Shown here in pieces: positions 1 to 8,350 of a stretch of DNA of 33,843 nt; position 1 is the stretch's first letter, and each line of letters opens with the position of its first letter. The notes beneath the pieces were generated by a model that saw only the letters and a list, made by a program, of their open reading frames with translations, was not told the DNA's origin and searched no databases. Source of the stretch: CAZIAK01 sp964537035. Its GTDB lineage: Bacteria > Planctomycetota > B15-G4. The stretch spans positions 1 to 33,843 of the forward strand of contig CAZIAK010000045.1 in assembly GCA_964537035.1 (NCBI GenBank), given 5' to 3'. The translations under genes and the position numbers were made by a program.

Positions 1-44
1 GCTAGAGCACCGATGGGCTGGCGGTCTGTAGCGCAGCCCCTTGG

Positions 45-1472
45 CTACAGGTAGCCGAGCGCCTCGAGCCGTTCCCGCTCTTCATCGCTGAAGATGCGTT
101 CCTCGAAGGGGATCTGTTCGGCGTGGGGGGCTTCCAGCCAGCGGCGCAGCTCATCGGCCAGCTCGCCTGCGGTGGCCGATTGCGCTTCGATCATGTCGGA
201 CAGCTCGCCGCCGTCTGCTGCCAGGTTGTACAGCTCGTTCTGTCCGTCTGACGAGTCGATGTACTTCAGGTCGCCGCGGTAGACCACCCGACGGATGCGC
301 TCGAAGCGGCCACCCCAGGGCTCCAGCAGATCTCGCCAGCGTGTGTAGTAGTTCTCCCCCAGGATCATCTCGTCTTGCCCGGCCTCGTGGGGGAAGGCGC
401 TCTTGTCCACGTCGTCCACATGATCAAAGACCAGGTGGGGGATGTGTACCAGCGAGACCAGTTCGTCCCGCACCTCGCCCAGTTGTTGCCCCGGCTGCTT
501 GATGATCAGGGGGATCTTCATCACCGGCTCGTAGACATCTTTCGAGTGGGCCACGAGGTGGTGCTCGCCGAGAAACTCGCCGTGGTCCGAGGTGATGATC
601 AGCAGCAGATCGTCGTACAGGCCCTGCTCCTTGAGCGTGTCGAACAGCTGCCCCAGGCCAGCGTCGAGGTTCGCGATGCCCCGGTCGTACTGGGCGGTGA
701 GCGTGTCCAGCAAGTCCGTGGGCGGCGGCGTCTCTCCGCTCAACAGGCGGGAGTAGATCGCGCCCATCACCTTGCCAGAAGCGTCGGGGATGGCGTTGTC
801 GTTCAACCGGGCCACAGGCGCCGGGTTGTAGGGGACGTGGGCGTCCATGTAGTTGAGAAAGAGGAAGAACGGTCGCTCGTCTCGCTGCTCAAGCCACGAC
901 GACACCCGCTGGTGGACACCGTCCGCGTAGGTGCGGTTCACCTCGTAGAGATCGAAACCCCGGTCCAGGCCGTAGTGAGCATCGAGGAACACGTCGTTGG
1001 CCATGATCGCCGCGGTGTTGTAGCCCACCAGCTTCAGCTCTTCGGCCAGGGTGGGGCGGTCGTAGGGGAGGGGGCTCACGTTGTCCGGCAGGTCTTTGGG
1101 CTTCACCGCATCGGCCCCCGTGGCCTGCCGATCAGGGACGTCGACCCACTGGGTGTGGGCCCCATGCTCGAAGGAGTACAGCCCGGTGAACAGCGAGGCG
1201 TGAGAAGGCAGGCTCCACGGGGCCGTGGCCCGGGCGCCGGTGTAGAGCGTGGCCTGGTCCGCCAGGGCGTCGAGCACCGGCGAGGTGGGCAGCTCGTAGC
1301 CGTAGCAACCGAGGTGATCGGCGCGCACCGTGTCGAGCACGATGAGCAGCACGTTTGGGTGGGGGTTCAGGGTGGCGTCGCTGTTTGTCTGGTCGGCTTC
1401 GCCGGGGGCGTCACCGCAGCCGCAGAGGGCCAAGGCGATCATGACCCCGGCGAGTCTCGGCTGCCGCGCCAC
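45..1472 (-). CDS. Sulfatase-like lipoprotein, Ser-type active site
   Basis: Member of the sulfatase/alkaline phosphatase superfamily, probably exported and lipid-anchored. Metal-binding signatures are visible: NVLLIVLDTVRADHLG near the mature N-terminus and SDHGEFLGEH in the second half. The catalytic position lies in SLPSHASLFTG (Ser about residue 87 from the GTG start). The canonical formylglycine motif is C/S-x-P-S-R; here the Arg is His, so sulfatase activity is not assured. I prefer GTG at 1472 because it gives a short basic n-region (ARQPR) followed by LAGVMIALALCGCG, a lipoprotein-type signal. The ATG at 1649 would add 59 residues containing a low-complexity Gly-Ala-Glu-Pro run encoded by 12-bp repeats, and would bury the signal. 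About 475 residues. The gene is divergent from the GT-C-like gene at 1758. The true substrate (sulfate ester, phosphate ester or phosphoglycerol) is unknown. Confidence 0.85.
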   Translation of the reverse strand: MARQPRLAGVMIALALCGCGDAPGEADQTNSDATLNPHPNVLLIVLDTVRADHLGCYGYELPTSPVLDALADQATLYTGARATAPWSLPSHASLFTGLYSFEHGAHTQWVDVPDRQATGADAVKPKDLPDNVSPLPYDRPTLAEELKLVGYNTAAIMANDVFLDAHYGLDRGFDLYEVNRTYADGVHQRVSSWLEQRDERPFFLFLNYMDAHVPYNPAPVARLNDNAIPDASGKVMGAIYSRLLSGETPPPTDLLDTLTAQYDRGIANLDAGLGQLFDTLKEQGLYDDLLLIITSDHGEFLGEHHLVAHSKDVYEPVMKIPLIIKQPGQQLGEVRDELVSLVHIPHLVFDHVDDVDKSAFPHEAGQDEMILGENYYTRWRDLLEPWGGRFERIRRVVYRGDLKYIDSSDGQNELYNLAADGGELSDMIEAQSATAGELADELRRWLEAPHAEQIPFEERIFSDEERERLEALGYL

Positions 1473-1559
1473 GGCCCGCGCCTGCCGTGGGCTTTGGAGG
1501 GATGCCCCTGATGACGCCCACGTTGGCGCTTGCTGGGGGGCCAGAGGAGCGGCCCGGAG

Positions 1560-1607
1560 TTCGGCCCCGGGTTCGGCCCCGGATTCGGCCCCGGGTTCGG
1601 CCCGTGG
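1560..1607. repeat. Four 12-bp tandem repeats (TTCGGCCCCGGG)
   Basis: Four consecutive 12-bp units start at 1560, 1572, 1584 and 1596. The first and third are TTCGGCCCCGGG, the second ends in A, and the fourth diverges in its last bases. They lie in the intergenic region upstream of the preferred sulfatase start. If the longer sulfatase ORF were used they would encode Gly-Ala-Glu-Pro-like tetrapeptides. Confidence 0.85.
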
Positions 1608-1658
1608 TGCGACCTGAAACCGTGGGTTGCGAGGCTCTCTCAAGGTCATGGTGAGCGA

Positions 1659-1664
1659 AGCCTA
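1659..1664 (-). promoter_or_regulatory. Candidate -10 element TAGGCT for the sulfatase gene
   Basis: On the minus strand TAGGCT lies 9 nt upstream of the ATG at 1649 and about 190 nt upstream of the preferred GTG at 1472. It matches a hexamer class (TAGRCT, TAGAAT, TAGGAT) found upstream of several other genes here. No -35 element is obvious. If used, transcription would begin almost at the ATG, so the longer start would be nearly leaderless. Confidence 0.3.
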
Positions 1665-1719
1665 CCGGCACCCCTGCAGACCCGCAAGCGCACTCCCGGA
1701 CCAGCTCGTGGCCGTAAGG

Positions 1720-1725
1720 TAGGAT
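1720..1725 (+). promoter_or_regulatory. Candidate -10 element TAGGAT for the GT-C-like gene
   Basis: TAGGAT lies 32 nt upstream of the ATG at 1758 and belongs to the TAG-type hexamer class seen before several genes in this window. No convincing -35 box is seen. Confidence 0.3.
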
Positions 1726-1757
1726 GCGCCCATGCGCTCCGGTCATCTCCCCGTCTG

Positions 1758-3803
1758 ATGTCGTCGAGCGTGGTGCTGTTCATCGCGAACAACACCCTCG
1801 CCGTCTGGCTCGCCCTCCGTTGGGGCAGGCGCCTGTTGCCCCGCGCCGATGCAGCAGCACGGGCCCTGGCCACGACCGTGCTCTTCGTGTCCATCACCCT
1901 GGGTTGCCTGCAGCTGCTGGGATTCACTGGCTTGCTCACGGCGGCGAACGTGGCCGCACTGCTCGCCGCGTTGACGCTGATCGAGGCGCTCGTTCCCGGA
2001 CGCCAGCTCGCGCCCACGGCCTCACAGCCAGCTGCCACTTTGGCCAAACCGGGCAAGCCACGCCGCCCCTCCCTCGCCGGCCTGCTGCTCACGGGCCTCT
2101 GCCTCTGGTGCGCCTGGGTGATCGTGACCACAGCCGTCACCTATGGCTGGGACACCCAGACCTACCACGCCGTCGCCCCCGCCTGGTGGTACCAGCAGGG
2201 CGGCCTCGACATCCAACCCTTCAACTACCAGGGCTACTACCCGCTCAACGTCGAGCTGCACACGTTCTGGTTCCTGCTGCCCTTCGGGACCGACGCCCAC
2301 GTGACCCTGGCCATGTTCAGCTGGGTGGCCCTGATCGTCGGGGCCATGGCGGTGCACGGGCGCATTCTGGGTCAGTCGCCGCTGTTCACGGCCTGCGTTG
2401 CTCTGGCGTTTCTCGTCGCTCCCCCGGTGCAGGAGCGGCTGGTGTACTACACCTCCAACGATCTCTCCGTGGGGGGCATGCTCCTGGCCCTGCTGGCCCT
2501 GGGCTGGCTGCCTGAGCGTGACGACGACGCCACGGGGCGAGCGCTGCTCTGCGGTCTCGCGGGGGGCGCGGCCCTGGGCATGAAACCCACCACGGCGCCG
2601 TTCGTGCTCTTCGTTGGCCTGTGGTGGATCTGGCGTCTGGGCTGGCGGCGCACGTCCCTGCGCCCGGTGCTCGCCTACGGACTGGCCGTGCTCTCCATCG
2701 GCTCGGCCTGGTACCTGCGCAACCTGATCGTCACCGGCAACCCGCTCTTTCCCGCGGCCTTGGGACCGTTCGAAGGGCCGCTCGATGCAGGCGCTCAACG
2801 GGCGACGTCGCTGCTGCCCGTGCTGCTCGAGAAGGGTGGCGATCCGGAGTTCTGGACCGACCTGCTGGGGCGCTACCTCGACTGGCCCTTGCCCCTGGGG
2901 CTGGCGGCGGTGCTGGGTTACCTCGTGGGCGCCGTGGCCTGGTTCCGCACGGGCGATCGTCTGCGCAGAGCACACCTGTTCATGCTGCTGCTGTGCGGCG
3001 TGGTGTTTCTGGCGCTGTACCCGCTGCAGCCCTTCTCGGCCACGGCCAATCGCCCGGGTGGGCCGTTCCTGGTCTACATTCGCTACATCCTCTTTGGCGT
3101 GCTCGTGGGTCTGATGCTGCTGCCCTGTCTGCGGCTGCGGGCACGCGATCCGTCCGAGCAGCGGGCGCGCCCGAGCTGGCCGGTCTGGCTCCTGCCTGGC
3201 GCGGTGGCCCTGGCCTCACTGGGGCTGGGCCTGGACACCCCCGCACGGGCCCGGGCTGCTGCCGAGCAGCTGGGGCGCTTCGGCCCGGGCAACCTCGCCG
3301 GGGTCTGGGCTGCCATCGACGAGCTGCCCGACGGCGCCCGGGTGGCGGTGCTCTCGCCCGATCCTCCGAGCCACACCCTGGTCTATCCGCTCTTCGGTCG
3401 CCGCCTGCAGCTGGAGCCGGTGGCGATCTATGCCGATGGCCGACCCCGCCAACCCCTGCACGAGGTCTGGCGCGAGCGAGACGGTGGCTGGTGGTGGGAG
3501 TTTGCCGCCAGCAGCCCCGAGGCCAACGGGGCCGTCCTGGCCCGCAACCTGCGCGAGGCGGGGGTCGACTTTCTCGTGCTGAACCGCTGGCCCGCGCCGA
3601 ACAACTCGCCAGCCGCCCGCAACTTCGTGCCTCGCTGGGCCCGCGTGGGCAAGCTCGAACCAGAGCGCCGGATCTTCGCAGACAAGGACTCGGAGATCTG
3701 GGACCTGCGCCAACGGCCCGGCGCTGGTAGCCTCCTCGAACCGGCAACAGCCCCGGATCCCGGGGTGCAGCCAGCCCCGCCAACCCAGGACGACCAGCGA
3801 TGA
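1758..3803 (+). CDS. Polytopic membrane protein, GT-C glycosyltransferase-like
   Basis: About 681 residues with some 12 to 13 hydrophobic segments in the first 500 residues and a soluble C-terminal part of about 150 residues. The first large loop has an acidic/aromatic pattern (GWDTQTYHAVAPAWWYQQGG), followed by a Tyr-rich stretch ending in NVELHTFW. This resembles the catalytic loop of GT-C fold, lipid-phosphate-sugar-dependent glycosyltransferases (PMT/ArnT-like), but I cannot name a family firmly. ATG at 1758 is chosen because the first membrane segment (SVVLFIANNTLAVWLALRW) follows at once; upstream codons form only Gly-Pro-Phe repeats. Its TGA overlaps the ATG of the next sulfatase-like gene (ATGA at 3800), so the two are translationally coupled. 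Inferred role: transfer of a sugar or similar group to an envelope polymer or lipid. Confidence 0.7.
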   Translation: MSSSVVLFIANNTLAVWLALRWGRRLLPRADAAARALATTVLFVSITLGCLQLLGFTGLLTAANVAALLAALTLIEALVPGRQLAPTASQPAATLAKPGKPRRPSLAGLLLTGLCLWCAWVIVTTAVTYGWDTQTYHAVAPAWWYQQGGLDIQPFNYQGYYPLNVELHTFWFLLPFGTDAHVTLAMFSWVALIVGAMAVHGRILGQSPLFTACVALAFLVAPPVQERLVYYTSNDLSVGGMLLALLALGWLPERDDDATGRALLCGLAGGAALGMKPTTAPFVLFVGLWWIWRLGWRRTSLRPVLAYGLAVLSIGSAWYLRNLIVTGNPLFPAALGPFEGPLDAGAQRATSLLPVLLEKGGDPEFWTDLLGRYLDWPLPLGLAAVLGYLVGAVAWFRTGDRLRRAHLFMLLLCGVVFLALYPLQPFSATANRPGGPFLVYIRYILFGVLVGLMLLPCLRLRARDPSEQRARPSWPVWLLPGAVALASLGLGLDTPARARAAAEQLGRFGPGNLAGVWAAIDELPDGARVAVLSPDPPSHTLVYPLFGRRLQLEPVAIYADGRPRQPLHEVWRERDGGWWWEFAASSPEANGAVLARNLREAGVDFLVLNRWPAPNNSPAARNFVPRWARVGKLEPERRIFADKDSEIWDLRQRPGAGSLLEPATAPDPGVQPAPPTQDDQR

Positions 3804-5272
3804 CCTTGCACCGCACACGGCCATGGCGCACTGCGCTCAGCGCTGCGGTTCTGCTGCTCTGCGCCTGTGGAGCTGAGCCCGGGCCAGCCGATGACCCAGC
3901 TCAGCGCAAGAACGTGATCGTCGTGGTGGTCGACACCCTGCGCGCCGATCACCTGGGCTATCACGGCTATCAGCGCGACACGTCCCCCTATCTCGATGAG
4001 CTGGCCCAGCAGGGCGTGGTCTTCGATCGGGCCCTGTCGAGCTCGTCGTTCACCCGGGAGTCGATCTCGGCCCTGTTCACCGGCAGCTTGCCCTCCATGA
4101 GCGGCAGCACGGGATGGCACGCCGCTCCGTCCGACGAGCTGCAGACCGTGGGCCAGTTGTTCAGCGCGGCGGGCTATCGCACGGGGTTCTTCACCAACAC
4201 GATCATGTTGAGCCACGAGCGCTACGCCGACGGCTTCGATGTCATGGAGCCCCTGGCGGAGACCGGCGGACTCAGCGGCGGGAGCCACAGGCTCAGCGCT
4301 CGCGGTCTGGAGTTCGTGGCCGAGGCGTCAGACGAGCCCTTCTTGCTCTACCTGCACTACCTCGATCCCCACGGGCCCTACGAGCCACCCGAAGAGCTGC
4401 AGCTGCGCTTCGCCGACAGCATTCATCCCGATCCCGTGGCGCTGTACACCGAGCTGCGCCCCGAGGTGCCCCGCTACGTGGCCGAGGGCTTTGGTCCCGG
4501 CGACCCGCTCTTCGAGGATCAGCAGGCGCGCTATGACGCAGAGATCGTCGACGTGGACAACTCCCTGCGCGAGCTGCTGCAAGGCCTCGAAGCCCTGGGA
4601 GCGAAAGACGACACCCTGCTCGTGCTCACCGCCGACCACGGCGAGGAGTTTCTCGAGCACGGTTTCATCGAGCACGCCTGGACGCTCTACGAAGAGTCGA
4701 TTCATGTGCCCCTGCTCTTCTGGGCGCCGGGGTGGTTGGCCGCCGAGAGAGTGGAACAGCCGGTCTCCCTGGTCGATGTGCTGCCGAGCCTCACCCGGCT
4801 GCTCGATCTGCCCGACTCGGGCGCTCTCGATGGCGTGCCGTTGTTCGACGAGCAAGGCGCGCCCGCCACGTCCGTGCGCCCGGTGGTGAGCGAGGTGCTC
4901 ATTCGCCATCGCAACGTGGTGCGGTCGGTGGTTGTGGGCCGCTGGAAATACCACCAAGCGCGACGTTGGATGCCCCCCGCGCGACGCTCCCAGCTGATCA
5001 AGGAGGTGGGCGAGCGCAAGCTGGAGCTGGCGGCGGCGAAGCGTCCCTTCGACCCCTGGGGGCCCATCGTGCGAGAAGAGCTCTACGACCTCGAAGCAGA
5101 TCCCGGCGAGACGAACGACCTCTCGGTGAGCGACTCCGACCGGCTGGCCAGGATGCGGGCCATTCTCGCCGACTACGAAGCGCGTGTGCTGGCGGCGGCG
5201 CCAGGGCAACAAGGGGGCGTGCAGGATCACGACGCCGCAGCGCTGAAGGCCATCAAAGAGCTGGGCTACTGA
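3800..5272 (+). CDS. Sulfatase-superfamily lipoprotein, Thr at catalytic position
   Basis: 490 residues. The N-terminus is a lipoprotein signal (RTALSAAVLLLCACG). Metal-binding motifs are NVIVVVVDTLRADHLG (Asp about 45) and TADHGEEFLEHG. Counting back from the conserved TG, the residue at the nucleophile position is Thr85 in FTRESISALFTG. The Cys/Ser, Pro and Arg needed for formylglycine formation are all absent. This resembles Thr-nucleophile members of the superfamily (phosphodiesterases, phosphoglycerol transferases) more than true sulfatases. The C-terminal part has the usual EELYDLEADPGETNDL motif of sulfatase-like proteins. It overlaps the upstream membrane protein gene by four bases, which suggests both modify the same envelope component. 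Confidence 0.85.
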   Translation: MTLHRTRPWRTALSAAVLLLCACGAEPGPADDPAQRKNVIVVVVDTLRADHLGYHGYQRDTSPYLDELAQQGVVFDRALSSSSFTRESISALFTGSLPSMSGSTGWHAAPSDELQTVGQLFSAAGYRTGFFTNTIMLSHERYADGFDVMEPLAETGGLSGGSHRLSARGLEFVAEASDEPFLLYLHYLDPHGPYEPPEELQLRFADSIHPDPVALYTELRPEVPRYVAEGFGPGDPLFEDQQARYDAEIVDVDNSLRELLQGLEALGAKDDTLLVLTADHGEEFLEHGFIEHAWTLYEESIHVPLLFWAPGWLAAERVEQPVSLVDVLPSLTRLLDLPDSGALDGVPLFDEQGAPATSVRPVVSEVLIRHRNVVRSVVVGRWKYHQARRWMPPARRSQLIKEVGERKLELAAAKRPFDPWGPIVREELYDLEADPGETNDLSVSDSDRLARMRAILADYEARVLAAAPGQQGGVQDHDAAALKAIKELGY

Positions 5273-5520
5273 GCGGCGCGACGGGCGCTCTCTCAGTCCT
5301 CTTGCATGCTCCCACCCGAAGTCGGTCGCGAGCGTGGCGAAGACTTTCGGCGGGGTCACCCGGCGAGGTGAGTGCGGCGGAGGGGACGGTTGGGGGCGAC
5401 GTCATGTCAGATCAGCGGGGCGTGCTGTTTGGGGGCGATCTGCGAGTTCCTTCTTCTGGCGTCTCGGCGAGCCCACTGCCATGGTGGGGGCTGAGTCGTT
5501 TCCCAACAGGACTGCTACCC

Positions 5521-6540
5521 ATGTCGATCCGTGAACTGTTCCGCCCGTCCTGTCTCACCCTCTTTCTGGCGCTCGGCCTCGTGGCCTGCACAGCTCCGTT
5601 CGATGCAGACAGCCAGGCAGCCGCAGTGGCGCAGGGCCAGCTCTTCATCGGACAGTTCTACGCCGGAGAAGACGACCTCCTGTGGGCTGCCTTCGACAGC
5701 GACATGAAGACGATGATGGGCGACACTCAGGCCACCTTGGCGGACTTTCGGATGCAGGTCGATTCAGAGCTCGGCGCCGAGGTTGAGGTCGTCGCCGAAT
5801 CTGTCTTGCCTCAAGGGTCTGACACGCTCTACCTGCGCAAGGCTCGCTTCGAGAAGGTCGAGATCAGACTCGATGTGGTCATCAGCTGGAGCGCCGAGGG
5901 CAAGGTCACGGGCTTCTCGATTCGTCCCGAGCAGGCCGAAGCGCCCAGCAAGTACCTCGACTACGTCACCAAGACAACCCTGCGCCTGCCGTTCGAGGAG
6001 GCCTGGACCGTGTTCTGGGGCGGCCGGGAGTTGAAGCAGAACTATCACACCGCCTACCCCGATCAGCGCTTCGCCTACGACATCCTGATCATGAAGGATG
6101 GCGTCACCCACGACGGCGCCGGGACGTCCCTTGACGACTACTACTGCTTCGACCTCAAGGTCTTGGCCCCTGGCGCCGGGGTGGTGCTCTCAGCCGAGAA
6201 GGACGTGGTCGACAACGTGCCCGGTGAAATGAACCCGGCACAAGCCCTGGGCAACCACGTCATCATCGATCACGGCAACGGCGAGTTCTCGTTCCTGGCC
6301 CACCTCAAGCAGGGCACTCTGTCCGTCGCCGTGGGCGACAAGGTCGAGATCGGCACCTACCTGGGGCGCTGTGGCAACAGCGGCAACACGAGCGAACCCC
6401 ACATCCACTATCACCTGCAGGACACTCCAACTTTCAACAAGGGCCAGGGCATGCCAGCGCCCTTCGTCAACTACACCGCTGACGGCGAGCCCGTCGAGCG
6501 GGGTGAGCCTGTGCGCTTGCAGGTGGTCAAGAGCCGCTAG
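5521..6540 (+). CDS. M23-family peptidase-like lipoprotein
   Basis: 339 residues. The signal ends in a good lipobox (LGLVAC, Cys23). Residues about 30-135 form a small alpha/beta region resembling the DUF3887-type domain often placed before peptidases. The C-terminal half is a LytM/M23 domain: first metal-ligand region NYHTAYPDQRFAYD (His176, Asp187), GNHVIIDHGNGEFSFLAHL in the middle, and the HxH motif PHIHYHLQ (His294, His296). Known M23 enzymes cut peptidoglycan cross-links; some homologues are inactive. Here the first His-to-Asp spacing is longer than the usual HxxxD, so I class it as M23-like. The start at ATG 5521 gives the signal peptide directly; the reading frame runs open upstream without coding character. 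Confidence 0.85.
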   Translation: MSIRELFRPSCLTLFLALGLVACTAPFDADSQAAAVAQGQLFIGQFYAGEDDLLWAAFDSDMKTMMGDTQATLADFRMQVDSELGAEVEVVAESVLPQGSDTLYLRKARFEKVEIRLDVVISWSAEGKVTGFSIRPEQAEAPSKYLDYVTKTTLRLPFEEAWTVFWGGRELKQNYHTAYPDQRFAYDILIMKDGVTHDGAGTSLDDYYCFDLKVLAPGAGVVLSAEKDVVDNVPGEMNPAQALGNHVIIDHGNGEFSFLAHLKQGTLSVAVGDKVEIGTYLGRCGNSGNTSEPHIHYHLQDTPTFNKGQGMPAPFVNYTADGEPVERGEPVRLQVVKSR

Positions 6541-6554
6541 GGAGTCACGCCCGT

Positions 6555-7040
6555 TCAGAGCGCCGGGGCATCGTCCTCATCCACTTCCAGGTCGCGGGTT
6601 GCGCTCGGGGGCAGGTTGGCGATGGCCTCCTGGACCATCCGCACATGCTCGGTCTCTTCGTCGCGCAGCTCGGTGAACAGGGCTTGGATCTCGGGATCGG
6701 CCACGTGGGCCAGGGTGTGGTCGTAGAACTCGAACGCCGTCTGTTCGGAGGAGAGCGCCACCTCGAATGATCGCAGGGCGGACATGTTGAAGCGAGGCGC
6801 ACCGTGCTCAGGCGCTTCCACGTCGAAGAGGCCGCGAAGCGAGACGCGTATGGGGCTGTCGCCGAAGAGGGACTGCCGCCTCGTGGCGAGCTCCTGGCCA
6901 TGCTTGGCCTCGTTCCGAGCCATCTGGGCGAAGACGCTGGCCGCGTCCCCCGTGAAGCGCTGGCCGAGCTGAGCGGCGAACTGCTTGTAGCGCTTGCAGG
7001 CCTCCTCCTCGATGAACACCGCGAGGTCGAGGGCGTCCAT
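6555..7040 (-). CDS. Ferritin-like diiron-domain protein (rubrerythrin-like)
   Basis: 161 residues forming a four-helix ferritin-like bundle. Iron-ligand pairs are visible: EEEACKRY in helix 1, NEAKHGQE (ExxH) in helix 2, EQTAFEFYD in helix 3 and DEETEHVRM (ExxH) in helix 4. There is no C-terminal rubredoxin Cys motif and no signal peptide, so it is a cytoplasmic erythrin/COG1633-type protein. Likely roles are iron handling or oxidative-stress protection; the sequence alone cannot choose. It is convergent with the M23 lipoprotein gene, 14 nt apart. The acidic C-terminal tail (LEVDEDDAPAL) is unremarkable. Confidence 0.85.
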   Translation of the reverse strand: MDALDLAVFIEEEACKRYKQFAAQLGQRFTGDAASVFAQMARNEAKHGQELATRRQSLFGDSPIRVSLRGLFDVEAPEHGAPRFNMSALRSFEVALSSEQTAFEFYDHTLAHVADPEIQALFTELRDEETEHVRMVQEAIANLPPSATRDLEVDEDDAPAL

Positions 7041-7366
7041 CAGGTCGAGGGTGGCATCGTCGATATGGGTGGACGTCCTGGACTCCGGGCCTTCGGATCA
7101 GGGACATGCCCTTGCGGGTCGGGCATGGCGGGCGCTGTCGATGAGCGCCGTGTGTACCAGCTTGACGCAATTCGCATCGGGGTCAACGGGGTACCGTCGA
7201 CCGAGGCGCCGCTGGGAATGGATGGCGGCGATATCAGCTTCGCCCTCTGTGGTTCTCACTGGCCTGCTAGACTGACCGCGGTTGCGTAAGCAGGAGCGGC
7301 GGGCGGCCTCGTCCATGGGAGGGGCTGCTGGCAGGTCGTCGTCCCCATGGTCTTGGAGGCGCTGCG
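7041..7366. other. Intergenic region between divergent ferritin-like and epimerase genes
   Basis: 326 nt with no convincing gene on either strand; the short open frames here are shadows. The only structured element I see is the extended -10-like TGCTAGACT at 7265-7273. A TTGACG hexamer occurs at 7162 on the plus strand but has no -10 element at normal spacing. Confidence 0.5.
7268..7273 (+). promoter_or_regulatory. Candidate extended -10 element TGC-TAGACT
   Basis: TAGACT preceded by TG at the extended -10 position (7265-7266), 93 nt upstream of the epimerase start at 7367. It belongs to the same TAG-type hexamer class found before other genes in the window. Confidence 0.35.
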
Positions 7367-8233
7367 ATGCATGTCCTAGTCACGGGTGCCAGTGGGTTCG
7401 TCGGCTCCGCGTTGGTGCCGGTGCTGCGCAAGGCCGGACACACGGTCGCCGTGGTCGGCCGTGGGGCGGGGGCTGACCACGACTGGTCGCCCAAGAGCCT
7501 CGCCGCCGGAGTCGCCGCCGCAGACGGGGTGATTCACCTGGCTGGCGAGAACCTGTTCGCCAAGCGCTGGTCTCCGGCCCAGAAAGAGGTGCTGCGGAAC
7601 AGCCGCCTGGAGACCACCCGCGCGCTGTCCGAGCTGTGCGGCGAGCTGGGCACGTCATGCCTGGTGAGCACGTCGGCGGTGGGCTACTACGGCCCATCCG
7701 AAGCGCCGGGCCTCGATGAGAGCGCTCCTCGAGGCGACGACTTCCTGGCCCAACTCTGCGCTGACTGGGAGGCGGCCACCGCACCGGCGAGCGACGGCGG
7801 CGTGCGGGTCGTGCTCCTGCGCGTGGGCGTGGTGCTAGGACGGGGCGGCGGCGCCCTGGCCAAGATGCTCCCCCCGTTTCGCTTCGGCGTGGGCGGTCGC
7901 CTCGGCTCGGGACAACAGGCCTTCCCCTGGATTCACCTCGACGACTTGTGCCGTCTGTACCTGCACCTGCTCACGGACAGCGAGGCGTCGGGCCCGTTCA
8001 ACGGCACCGCGCCCGGCCCCGTGAGCAACCTGGAGCTGACTCACGAGCTGGGCCGCGTGTTGCACCGACCCACGGTCATGCCCGTGCCGGCCTTCGCGCT
8101 GAAGCTGGCCCTGGGCGAAGTGGCAGACGTCTTGTTGACCGGCCAGCGGGCCTTGCCGAAGGGAGCACGAGAGCGGGGCTTCGTCTTCGAGTACCCCGAG
8201 CTCGGCGGGGCGCTGCAGGACGTTCTGAGGTGA
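7367..8233 (+). CDS. TIGR01777-type SDR epimerase (YfcH-like)
   Basis: 288 residues. It opens with the NAD(P)-binding glycine motif VTGASGFVGS and has the family-typical GVIHLAGENL and CLVSTSAVGYYGPSE segments. It ends in the DUF1731-type tail (ALPKGARERGFVFEYPELGGALQDVL). Length and order match the family of atypical extended short-chain dehydrogenases related to cell-division-inhibitor-annotated proteins (YfcH, SulA-unrelated). The physiological substrate is not established. No partner gene is evident: the upstream gene is divergent and the downstream lipoprotein has its own regulatory region. Confidence 0.9.
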   Translation: MHVLVTGASGFVGSALVPVLRKAGHTVAVVGRGAGADHDWSPKSLAAGVAAADGVIHLAGENLFAKRWSPAQKEVLRNSRLETTRALSELCGELGTSCLVSTSAVGYYGPSEAPGLDESAPRGDDFLAQLCADWEAATAPASDGGVRVVLLRVGVVLGRGGGALAKMLPPFRFGVGGRLGSGQQAFPWIHLDDLCRLYLHLLTDSEASGPFNGTAPGPVSNLELTHELGRVLHRPTVMPVPAFALKLALGEVADVLLTGQRALPKGARERGFVFEYPELGGALQDVLR

Positions 8234-8310
8234 TCACTGGCGCGCGGCCGAGAGTTGGTGCGTTCTCCTGATCAGTGGCTGAAGGGCCTTGGCTTCGTCA
8301 CATGCCAAAA

Positions 8311-8328
8311 TGTAAGTCTGTGTTTACA
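8311..8328. promoter_or_regulatory. Operator-like palindrome, box 1
   Basis: TGTAAGTCTGTGTTTACA: arms TGTAA and TTACA around an 8-nt centre, 18 bp in all. It is AT-rich compared with its surroundings and nearly the same as box 2, which starts 22 bp downstream. It lies in the 173-nt gap upstream of the FG-GAP lipoprotein. A transcription factor dimer site is the most natural reading; the regulator is unknown. Confidence 0.6.
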
Positions 8329-8332
8329 TTGC

Positions 8333-8350
8333 TGTAAGTCAACGCTTACA
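8333..8350. promoter_or_regulatory. Operator-like palindrome, box 2
   Basis: TGTAAGTCAACGCTTACA: perfect 6-bp arms TGTAAG and CTTACA with a 6-nt centre. It shares TGTAAGTC with box 1 and its centre is 22 bp away, about two helical turns, so two dimers would bind the same face of the DNA. The ATG of the lipoprotein gene follows 56 nt downstream. TTTACA of box 1 and TACATA at the end of box 2 could also serve as weak -35 and -10 elements, 18 nt apart, which would give repression by occlusion. Confidence 0.6.

Noticed and set aside
375..1511. Open frame on the plus strand opposite the sulfatase-like gene
   Set aside because: The minus-strand gene has clear metal-binding motifs; the opposite frame is a Val/Gly/His-rich shadow.
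2022..2975. Minus-strand open frame opposite the GT-C-like gene
   Set aside because: Gln/Gly/His-rich shadow without motifs; the plus-strand frame has a dozen membrane segments.
7041..7366. Small proteins on either strand between the ferritin-like and epimerase genes
   Set aside because: Frames are short, basic and without hydrophobic core or start signal.
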